The translations under genes were made by a program, and so were the position numbers. Shown here piece by piece: positions 14,072 through 19,318 of a DNA stretch of 19,318 nucleotides. Origin of the DNA: an uncultured Flavobacteriales bacterium (lineage in GTDB: Bacteria > Bacteroidota > Bacteroidia > CAIKAF01); contig CALEWF010000162.1 of assembly GCA_937925455.1 (NCBI GenBank), forward strand, positions 1 to 19,318, in the 5' to 3' direction. Positions within the stretch are counted from its first letter, which is position 1; each line of letters begins with the position of its first letter. The notes under the pieces were generated by a model, which saw only the letters and a program-made list of their open reading frames with translations, made no database searches and was not told the DNA's origin.

Positions 14072-14956
14072 ATGCCAAATCTGAAAGAAGTTCGCAACCG
14101 GATTACATCCGTTAATTCAACGAAACAAATTACCAGTGCTATGAAACTGGTAAGTGCTGCCAAGTTGAAAAAGGCTCAGGATGCAATTACACGGATGCGT
14201 CCATACGCCAATAAACTCAAAGAAATACTTTCTAACCTAAGTCAAAGTATGGATGCCTCTGAAGGCATTTATTCTCGTCAGCGAGAAGTGAAAAATGTGT
14301 TGCTGGTTGTGGTAACTTCCAACCGTGGATTATGTGGAGCCTTTAATGCCAACGTGATAAAGAAAGCCAATCAGGTAATTGAAACAATGTATGCTAAACA
14401 ATTAGCAGAAGGTAAAGTACAGATAATCACTATTGGTAAAAAGGCAACTTCTTTCTTTTCAAAGAAACAAGGAGTAGAGTTACTTTCTTCTCATGATGAG
14501 CTCTTTGCGTCACTTACCTTTGAAGCAATAATCCCAGTTGCTGAAAAGGTCATGAAGCTTTTTGCTGAAGGTAAAGTTGATAAAGTAGAATTTATTTATA
14601 ACCAGTTTAAATCTGCCGGAACACAATTGGTAACACAAGAGCAGTATCTTCCAGTTTTACCGCCGGTCACCAGCGAAAAAGCAAGTATTATCAGTCAGGA
14701 TTATATTTTTGAACCATCTAAAGCCGAAATTGTAGAGAATCTTATTCCACTATCATTAAAAACACAGTTTTTTAAAGTGTTATTAGATTCGCATGCTGCT
14801 GAGCACGGTGCTCGAATGACTGCGATGCACAAAGCCACAGATAATGCCACAGAGCTACTTAGAAACCTTAAGTTAAGTTATAATAAAGCCCGCCAAGCTG
14901 CTATTACCAACGAAATTCTCGAAATTGTAGCAGGGGCAGAAGCGCTCAAAGGATAA
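14072..14956 (+). CDS. atpG: ATP synthase F1 subunit gamma
   Basis: This is the 294-residue central rotor shaft. The N-terminal helix (VRNRITSVNSTKQITSAMKL, about 7-26) and C-terminal helix (about 245-290, with MTAMHKATDNATELLRNLKL) form the coiled coil inside the alpha/beta head. A Rossmann-like middle contains SNRGLCGAFNAN (about 83-94). It starts 14 bases after atpA and is the last gene of the cluster, being followed directly by a terminator. In many other bacteria atpD and atpC would come next. Confidence 0.96.
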   Translation: MPNLKEVRNRITSVNSTKQITSAMKLVSAAKLKKAQDAITRMRPYANKLKEILSNLSQSMDASEGIYSRQREVKNVLLVVVTSNRGLCGAFNANVIKKANQVIETMYAKQLAEGKVQIITIGKKATSFFSKKQGVELLSSHDELFASLTFEAIIPVAEKVMKLFAEGKVDKVEFIYNQFKSAGTQLVTQEQYLPVLPPVTSEKASIISQDYIFEPSKAEIVENLIPLSLKTQFFKVLLDSHAAEHGARMTAMHKATDNATELLRNLKLSYNKARQAAITNEILEIVAGAEALKG

Positions 14957-14961
14957 TCAAG

Positions 14962-14984
14962 AAGCGGCAACAGCCGCTTTTTTT
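14962..14984 (+). terminator. Intrinsic terminator of the atp operon
   Basis: AAGCGGC (14962-14968) pairs with GCCGCTT (14973-14979) around an AACA loop, with a run of seven T (14978-14984). It lies six bases after the atpG stop. Confidence 0.9.
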
Positions 14985-14995
14985 ATTTACTTTAT

Positions 14996-15009
14996 GATAT
15001 AATTATATC
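14996..15009. repeat. 14-bp perfect palindrome before the DUF486 gene
   Basis: GATATAATTATATC reads the same on both strands and ends 8 bases before the ATG at 15018. It could be an operator for the downstream gene, but perfect AT-rich palindromes also arise by chance. Confidence 0.35.
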
Positions 15010-15017
15010 GGCTATCC

Positions 15018-15401
15018 ATGAAGGCATTACTCACAGTATTACTACTTGTTATCTCTAATGTTTTTATGACCTTTGCTTGGTACGGGCATTTAAAATTTAA
15101 AGAATATCCGTGGTTTACCAAGTTAGGATTATTGGCTGTTATTCTCATCAGTTGGGGGCTTGCCTTTTTTGAGTATATCTTTCAGGTGCCGGCTAATAAA
15201 ATAGGTTTTAGAGGCAATGGAGGTCCTTTTACCTTATTTCAGCTTAAAATATTGCAAGAAGTTATTACGTTGGTAGTTTTTACTTTGTTTGCCATATTGC
15301 TTTTTAAGAACGAAAGTTTTCGATGGAATCACTTAGTAGCTTTTATTTTCCTTGTATTAGCAGTAATTTTTGTTTTTTGGAATAAAGACCAATTGCATTA
15401 A
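15018..15401 (+). CDS. DUF486 (DMT superfamily) small membrane protein
   Basis: This 127-residue protein has four membrane helices, at about 3-21, 33-52, 73-95 and 103-121. The signatures NVFMTFAWYGHLKFKE (14-29), SWGLAFFEYIFQVPANKIGF (45-64) and FQLKILQEVITLVVF (74-88) identify the DUF486 family, distant relatives of drug/metabolite transporters. No substrate is known. It sits between the atp terminator and the bidirectional terminator before tRNA-Gln, so it is a single-gene unit. A 14-bp palindrome lies just before its start. Confidence 0.88.
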   Translation: MKALLTVLLLVISNVFMTFAWYGHLKFKEYPWFTKLGLLAVILISWGLAFFEYIFQVPANKIGFRGNGGPFTLFQLKILQEVITLVVFTLFAILLFKNESFRWNHLVAFIFLVLAVIFVFWNKDQLH

Positions 15402-15406
15402 AATAA

Positions 15407-15432
15407 AAAAGCACCTCTTGTAAGGTGCTTTT
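15407..15432. terminator. Bidirectional terminator, DUF486 gene and tRNA-Gln
   Basis: AAAAGCACCT (15407-15416) and AGGTGCTTTT (15423-15432) form a 10-bp stem with a 6-base loop. It is flanked by T residues in both directions of reading. It serves the + strand gene ending at 15401 and the convergent minus-strand tRNA whose 3' end is at 15436. Confidence 0.88.
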
Positions 15433-15435
15433 ACG

Positions 15436-15506
15436 TTGCCCGAGCTGGATTCGAACCAACACAGTCAGAACCAAAATCTGAAGTCCTGCCATTAGACGAT
15501 CGGGCA
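15436..15506 (-). tRNA. tRNA-Gln, anticodon TTG
   Basis: Read on the minus strand, the 71 bases fold as a tRNA. The acceptor stem is TGCCCGA/TCGGGCA. The D arm contains AATGGCA. The anticodon stem TCAGA/TCTGA encloses loop TTTTGGT with anticodon TTG, and the T arm GTTGG/CCAGC has loop TTCGAAT. The CCA end is not encoded. It is the only minus-strand gene in the central part of the window and converges on the DUF486 gene. Confidence 0.96.
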
Positions 15507-15525
15507 ATCTTGATGGATTCGAGTG

Positions 15526-15533
15526 CAAAGATA
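15526..15533 (-). promoter_or_regulatory. Promoter -7 element for tRNA-Gln
   Basis: On the minus strand this reads TATCTTTG, matching TAnnTTTG. A TTG lies 16 bp upstream (15550-15552 on the + strand), a little closer than usual. Transcription would start near 15519, about 13 bases before the mature 5' end at 15506. Confidence 0.6.
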
Positions 15534-15601
15534 ATAAAAAATCGATTTTCAAAAATATAACATTGTGAATTTCTTTTTTTACGGTCAAGGTTGAATAGTT
15601 G

Positions 15602-15632
15602 TTGTGAAGCAGTTGATTTATATTTATATTTG
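15602..15632 (+). promoter_or_regulatory. Consensus promoter for ssb-gldE-gldD
   Basis: TTG (15602-15604), a 20-bp spacer and TATATTTG (15625-15632) fit the Bacteroidota consensus exactly. The predicted start near 15639 leaves a leader of about 27 bases before the ssb ATG at 15666. It also excludes the upstream TTG at 15591 as a start codon. Confidence 0.72.
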
Positions 15633-15665
15633 TTGTTAATCATTAAAATAAGTAAACACAATATT

Positions 15666-16109
15666 ATGGCGGGAATCAACAAAGTAATTCTGGTTGGCAA
15701 TTTAGGCAGAGACCCTGAAATCAGAAGTTTGGAAAATGGTGCAATGGTGGCAAAATTTCCATTAGCAACCAGTGAAACATATAAAAACCGAAATGGAGAA
15801 CGAGTAGAAACTACCGAATGGCATAATGTAGTAATGTGGCGTGGATTAGCTGAGATTGCGGAAAAATATCTTAGAAAAGGAAGCCGGGTATATATTGAAG
15901 GTAAAATTCGAACTCGCAGTTATGATGATAAAGATGGGAATAAAAAGTATATTACTGAAATTGAAGCGGATAACATGCTGATGTTAGATGGTCGAGGTGA
16001 CCGTCCGGACACTGGTGGAATACCATCTTATGAGCATCCAATTTCATCAACTACTCCACCATCTGCGCCTTTGCCCAATACACCTGAACCTGATGACTTG
16101 CCCTTTTAA
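15666..16109 (+). CDS. ssb: Single-stranded DNA-binding protein
   Basis: This 147-residue SSB coats single-stranded DNA in replication, repair and recombination. The OB-fold domain spans about 1-107 and begins INKVILVGNLGRDPEIR; it contains TEWHNVVMWRGLAEIAEKYL. A Pro/Ser/Thr-rich disordered linker follows, and the acidic tip DDLPF recruits partner proteins. The ATG at 15666 is chosen because the OB fold begins there and a consensus promoter lies between it and the upstream TTG. gldE follows 21 bases after the stop. Confidence 0.96.
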   Translation: MAGINKVILVGNLGRDPEIRSLENGAMVAKFPLATSETYKNRNGERVETTEWHNVVMWRGLAEIAEKYLRKGSRVYIEGKIRTRSYDDKDGNKKYITEIEADNMLMLDGRGDRPDTGGIPSYEHPISSTTPPSAPLPNTPEPDDLPF

Positions 16110-16130
16110 GGTTTAACCAATTCGCATCCC

Positions 16131-17459
16131 TTGGACGACCCTCTTAGTTATTACCAACAGGTTAACCCCGTGGCTGCCGGACTTGGTTTGCACCATGCTG
16201 GATATGTTTTAGCAGTGTTTTTGCTGCTCGTTTGCTCTGCCATGATTTCGGCATCTGAAGTAGCGTTTTTTTCACTTTCTCAAAAGGAGATTGATGAAAT
16301 AAAACAAGATTCTCTTAGAAAAAATGTACAACTATTGTTGGGTTATCCTAAAAAGCTTTTAGCTACTATTCTTATTGCTAATAATGCAGTAAATATTGCC
16401 ATTGTAATTTTATCTGGTTTTTTAATGACCGATTTACTGACTGAGGTTCAATGGCCTGAATGCTTGTTATTTACCATTAAGGTCGGAGTTGTTACGTTTT
16501 TTATTTTACTATTTGGTGAAATAGTGCCTAAGATTTACGCTACGTATCAGCCACAGTCTATTATTAAAATTATGACTACTCCATTGGGGATTTTAAATGT
16601 TGCTCTTTCATGGGTAAGTGCCCCGTTGATTGTATCCGGAAATTTTTTGGACAAACGTTTAAAAAAACATGAATTATCCCTCTCTGCCAACGAATTGAAC
16701 CGTGTGATTGAAATGACTAATGACGAGTCTGTTACCGAAGAAGAAAAGAAAATTTGGAAAGGGGTGGTAGAATTTGGTACGATTACCGTAAAAGAAACCA
16801 TGAAACCCCGAACCGATGTGATGGCAGTGGAATATGATACCACTTTTCAGGAATTGCTTGGATTTATTTTACAAGCAGGCTATTCACGGATCCCCGTTTA
16901 TCGCGAAAACTTTGATGACATAGCCGGAGTGCTTTATATCAAAGATGTTTTGCCTTATATTCATGAAGAGGGAAATTTCGCTTGGCAACAATTAATTCGT
17001 CCTCCGTTTTTTGTTCCTGAAAATAAAATGATTGATGATTTGTTGAAAGAATTTCAGGAAAAGAAAATGCACATGGCCATTGTGGTAGATGAATTTGGCG
17101 GTACCTCTGGCATTGTTACCTTAGAAGACATCATTGAGGAAATTGTAGGTGAAATCAATGATGAGTTTGATGATGAAGATTTGATTTACTCCAAGTTAGA
17201 TGAACACAATTACGTTTTTGAAGGGAAAACAACCTTGGTAAATCTCTGCCGAATTATTCAGATTCCCTACGAACAGATTGAACCTTACGCCGGCGATGCC
17301 GATACCTTAGCTGGGTTGATATTGAATATAAATGAACGCCTTCCGGAAAGAGGCCAGGTAATCACGATAACCAACCTTCGTTTTACGATCGAGTCAGTGG
17401 ATAAACGACGCATTAAGCGGGTAAAAGTGACTATTTTAAATGAATCTTCCGACCAATGA
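16131..17459 (+). CDS. gldE: GldE, gliding-associated CBS/CorC-type membrane protein
   Basis: This is a 442-residue membrane protein of the hemolysin/CorC family. A DUF21 domain with several membrane helices (about 25-170, starting SAMISASEVAFFSLS) is followed by two CBS domains (about 218-340) and a CorC/HlyC C-terminal domain (about 350-435). The acidic stretch VVDEFGGTSGIVTLEDIIEE (318-337) is conserved across the family. Naming as GldE rests on its place before gldD and after ssb, the arrangement I know from gliding Bacteroidota; in F. johnsoniae gldE overexpression compensates for some gldD defects. The start is TTG at 16131: no in-frame ATG lies between the ssb stop and here, and the next Met (residue 38) would delete the first helix. 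It overlaps gldD by 4 bp. Confidence 0.88.
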   Translation: MDDPLSYYQQVNPVAAGLGLHHAGYVLAVFLLLVCSAMISASEVAFFSLSQKEIDEIKQDSLRKNVQLLLGYPKKLLATILIANNAVNIAIVILSGFLMTDLLTEVQWPECLLFTIKVGVVTFFILLFGEIVPKIYATYQPQSIIKIMTTPLGILNVALSWVSAPLIVSGNFLDKRLKKHELSLSANELNRVIEMTNDESVTEEEKKIWKGVVEFGTITVKETMKPRTDVMAVEYDTTFQELLGFILQAGYSRIPVYRENFDDIAGVLYIKDVLPYIHEEGNFAWQQLIRPPFFVPENKMIDDLLKEFQEKKMHMAIVVDEFGGTSGIVTLEDIIEEIVGEINDEFDDEDLIYSKLDEHNYVFEGKTTLVNLCRIIQIPYEQIEPYAGDADTLAGLILNINERLPERGQVITITNLRFTIESVDKRRIKRVKVTILNESSDQ

Positions 17460-18031
17460 AGCAAATTGTATATCTAATAAGTGTTCTTATAGTCCTTTCT
17501 GCTTGTGGGGGTGGAAAAACTTATACACCGAAGCCTAGAGGCTATTTTCGAATCGAAGTTCCGGAACATGCTTATCAAAAATATGATACCGTTTGCCCAT
17601 TTTATTTTGAATATGCCCATTTGGCACAAATAAAACCTTACAGCGGACAAGAAACTCAGCAGCCATGCTGGTTTGATATTTATTATCCTAAATTCAGGGC
17701 AACCTTGCATTGTAGTTATGAATCGGTAAATAATGATTTGAAAAAATACATAGATGATGCCCAAACCCTCGTGTTTAAGCATGTAATCAAAGCTTCAGGA
17801 ATTGAAGAGGCAACTATTGCAGATCCGGAATACAAAGTTTACGGCACGGTGTATAAATTACAAGGTGATCCGGCTACTCCCTATCAGTTTTACTTAACCG
17901 ATAGTACCCGGCATTTTTTCCGTGCAGCTTTGTATTTTGATTATAAGCCCAATTACGATTCTCTTCGTCCCATCCTTGATTTTCTAAAACAAGATGTGGA
18001 TCATATGATTGAAACTTTTCAATGGAAATAA
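17456..18031 (+). CDS. gldD: GldD gliding motility lipoprotein
   Basis: This 191-residue lipoprotein is required for gliding and for type IX-dependent functions in F. johnsoniae. The signal peptide ends in the lipobox LSAC with C17. Typical GldD features follow: YTPKPRGYFRIEVPE (about 22-36), the central PCWFDIYYPKFRATLHCSYE, and the C-terminal QFYLTDSTRHFFRAALYF and IETFQWK. The ATG overlaps the gldE stop (ATGA at 17456-17459), so translation is probably coupled. Its biochemical activity is not known. Confidence 0.9.
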   Translation: MKQIVYLISVLIVLSACGGGKTYTPKPRGYFRIEVPEHAYQKYDTVCPFYFEYAHLAQIKPYSGQETQQPCWFDIYYPKFRATLHCSYESVNNDLKKYIDDAQTLVFKHVIKASGIEEATIADPEYKVYGTVYKLQGDPATPYQFYLTDSTRHFFRAALYFDYKPNYDSLRPILDFLKQDVDHMIETFQWK

Positions 18032-18105
18032 GTTTTGCATGGGTTTTGATAGCAGGTTTTAGATTTTTTTAAAATACATATTCGAATAAACCGTAATAAG
18101 TTTTC

Positions 18106-18113
18106 TATTTTTG
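18106..18113 (+). promoter_or_regulatory. Promoter -7 element before the DUF4412-like gene
   Basis: TATTTTTG matches TAnnTTTG. The expected -33 region has TTCG (18081-18084) instead of TTG. Transcription would start near 18120, about 15 bases before the ATG. Confidence 0.5.
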
Positions 18114-18134
18114 AACTTAACATATTATTAAAAC

Positions 18135-18839
18135 ATGAAAAAGATTCTTTTAAGTTTCAGCGTTATTTGCATTAGCTTGTTAACATTTGCCCAGTTTGAA
18201 GGCGAAGTGAAGTACAGTATAAGCATCAGTGGGGATAAAGAAATTGAACAACAGAAAGCCATGATGCCAACCCATTACCGTATGTTATTCAGAAATGGCG
18301 ATTCTAAGTTTATTCAAGAAGGAGGAATTATGGCTTCCATGATCGGTGATATTATTACGAAAGGAAATGAAGGAAAAACCTATTTCGTAAATCACACTAC
18401 CAAGATGGTGAATGAAATTACCCCCAAAGAATCTGATAATAAAACTGAAATTAAACCGATTGTTACGAAGGAAAATGAAACTGTAAAAATTCTTGGCTAT
18501 CAGTGTCAGAAATATAAAGTAGTGATGAAAAACGATAAAGGTGAAGATGCTGTAACTACCTATTTATGGGCTGCAAAAGATTTAAAAGTAAATACAAAAG
18601 GAGGTAGCAAAAAATATGGTACAGGCCAATTTCAATACGAAGGAGTGGAAGGATTTCCATTAAAAATGCAGGTGGTAACCAAAGCACAAGGTGCTAACAT
18701 GACCATGACCATGACCGCTGTGAATCTTTCTACCACTGCCCCGGATGCCAAAGAATTTGAAATTCCAGTAAACTATACAAAAGAAGAAGGATTGCCAGCC
18801 GTGCTTAAAATGGCTGAAATGATGGGCGGTAATAAATAA
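18135..18839 (+). CDS. Secreted DUF4412-like protein
   Basis: This 234-residue protein has a cleavable signal peptide (about 1-19, MKKILLSFSVICISLLTFAQ), so it is exported. The mature part is beta-rich: FEGEVKYSISISGDKE, then MPTHYRMLFRNGDSKF, YFVNHTTKMVNEITP and VKILGYQCQKYKVVM. This order resembles the DUF4412 group of periplasmic, LolA-like beta-sheet proteins, whose function is not established. A threefold ATGACC hexamer (18699-18716) encodes the MTMTMT run. It has its own promoter match and terminator, and so appears to be a single-gene unit after gldD. Confidence 0.7.
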   Translation: MKKILLSFSVICISLLTFAQFEGEVKYSISISGDKEIEQQKAMMPTHYRMLFRNGDSKFIQEGGIMASMIGDIITKGNEGKTYFVNHTTKMVNEITPKESDNKTEIKPIVTKENETVKILGYQCQKYKVVMKNDKGEDAVTTYLWAAKDLKVNTKGGSKKYGTGQFQYEGVEGFPLKMQVVTKAQGANMTMTMTAVNLSTTAPDAKEFEIPVNYTKEEGLPAVLKMAEMMGGNK

Positions 18840-18864
18840 CAAAAACAGTACTATCTTAGTGAAG

Positions 18865-18892
18865 AAACCATCGGCAACGGTGGTTTTATTAT
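18865..18892 (+). terminator. Intrinsic terminator after the DUF4412-like gene
   Basis: AAACCATCG (18865-18873) pairs with CGGTGGTTT (18878-18886) through nine pairs, one a G-T wobble, with a GCAA tetraloop. It is followed by TATTATTT. Confidence 0.82.
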
Positions 18893-18934
18893 TTCAAAAA
18901 TTTTATTAAAAAATTTTAATCATACTGTTTTATA

Positions 18935-19012
18935 GGGGGGTGGACGCTTGCTTCTCCGCCTCGTAGGGGCGGATTCACCCGTTGCCCCGTTGCCCCAACC
19001 CGTCAGGTTGTG
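18935..19012. repeat. GC-rich palindromic intergenic repeats
   Basis: This short stretch stands out from its AT-rich surroundings. It contains CGCC/GGCG around the TCGTAGG spacer (about 18957-18971), a tandem octamer GTTGCCCC at 18981-18988 and 18989-18996, and the hairpin CAACC-CGTCA-GGTTG (18996-19010). Similar CCGCCCCTAC and AACCTGAC(G/A)GGTT motifs are common as interspersed intergenic repeats in Bacteroidota, as far as I know. It lies between the last gene's terminator and a degraded transposase. Confidence 0.55.
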
Positions 19013-19101
19013 AAAAAATTTGTTGAAAAATGAATTTTCAAAAAATAGCGTTGTAAAATTGGTTGGGAGCTTATTATTTCGCTTTTAACGATAGCAATTT
19101 T

Positions 19102-19318
19102 TTAGGCGGCTAATTTTGCTTCAAAAAATAATGTTCGTATAAAGGCTTGTTTTGGGTTCGTTTTTTCTAAAAACAGCCCTCCCTTCCGGTATTTTGGCTT
19201 CCAGGCATGGAGTTTTTTCATCGGTTCTTCAAAACCGAGTATGTTTTGGGTTCGTTTTATGTTATAAACGGTCATGATTAAACCCTATAATAAATCGTAC
19301 CGCATTATCTTTTTCTAT
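19102..19318 (-). pseudogene. 3' part of a transposase gene, apparently frameshifted
   Basis: On the minus strand, 19102-19275 encodes 57 residues (MTVYNIKRTQNILGFEE... to ...FFEAKLAA, then TAA) resembling the C-terminus of DDE transposases, perhaps IS1182-like. Immediately upstream, 19277 to the window end continues the likely protein in another frame (EKDNAVRFIIGFN). The two parts join as GFN-(L)-MTVYN if two bases are missing at 19276, so the gene looks frameshifted there. The rest of the gene is outside the window. The family assignment is tentative. Confidence 0.6.
19148..19258. repeat. 17-bp direct repeat inside the transposase remnant
   Basis: TGTTTTGGGTTCGTTTT occurs at 19148-19164 and again at 19242-19258. 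On the minus strand the two copies fall in different frames (KTNPKQ versus KRTQN). Confidence 0.85.

Noticed and set aside
14998..15005. TATAAT-like -10 box before the DUF486 gene
   Set aside because: Bacteroidota housekeeping promoters use TAnnTTTG. The match is part of an AT-rich palindrome and lacks a suitable -33 element.
15591..15665. 25-residue N-terminal extension of SSB from a TTG
   Set aside because: The SSB OB fold begins at the ATG at 15666, and a consensus promoter (15602-15632) lies inside the extension.
15431..15700. Minus-strand open frame over the tRNA and ssb promoter
   Set aside because: It spans a well-formed tRNA gene and a promoter, and its translation has no protein-like features.
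18699..18716. ATGACC hexamer repeated three times as a phase-variation tract
   Set aside because: The unit is a multiple of three and there are only three copies, so slippage would not change the frame; it is simply the MTMTMT segment.

Overview
The window comes from a bacterium of the phylum Bacteroidota. The evidence is the presence of gliding/type IX secretion genes found only in that phylum (a PorW/SprE-like lipoprotein, GldE, GldD), promoters of the Bacteroidota type (TTG, about 20 bp, TAnnTTTG) instead of Shine-Dalgarno-led genes, a subunit-a gene with a long His-rich N-terminal extension, and AT-rich coding DNA. I cannot name a genus; a gliding, aerobic-type environmental lineage is an inference.

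Layout. Positions 1-290 hold non-coding, relatively GC-rich DNA with small hairpins and a 12-bp direct repeat. An apparently complete IS30-family element follows (about 291-1407, imperfect 27-bp inverted repeats, candidate TAA target duplication). Then come housekeeping genes on the + strand: an acyl-CoA carboxylase beta subunit (pccB-like), purD, ilvE, and a small Cys-rich lipoprotein of unknown function. Next is a large TPR lipoprotein that I read as PorW/SprE, preceded by a near-consensus promoter that would give an almost leaderless mRNA. It is followed by a bactofilin, a two-helix AtpZ/AtpI-like protein and a four-helix membrane protein. These lead into the ATP synthase cluster atpB-atpE-atpF-atpH-atpA-atpG. 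A strong terminator-like hairpin sits between atpE and atpF, and the genes for beta (atpD) and epsilon (atpC) are absent. After the operon come a terminator, a DUF486 membrane protein, a bidirectional terminator shared with a minus-strand tRNA-Gln(TTG), then ssb-gldE-gldD (gldE and gldD overlap by 4 bp) and a secreted DUF4412-like protein with its own promoter and terminator. The right edge (about 18935-19318) is again repeat-rich and ends in the 3' part of a minus-strand transposase gene that appears frameshifted.

How the genes relate. The ATP synthase genes encode all of Fo and alpha, delta and gamma of F1; beta and epsilon must come from another locus. The c subunit lacks the usual Na+ ligands, so proton coupling is inferred. 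PorW/SprE, GldE and GldD belong to gliding and type IX secretion, processes driven by the proton motive force, and they lie on both sides of the ATP synthase genes. No clearly new defence or biosynthetic system is visible. The more unusual points are the intra-operon terminator, the PorW-bactofilin-atp neighbourhood, the leaderless porW start, and the mobile or repetitive DNA at both ends.
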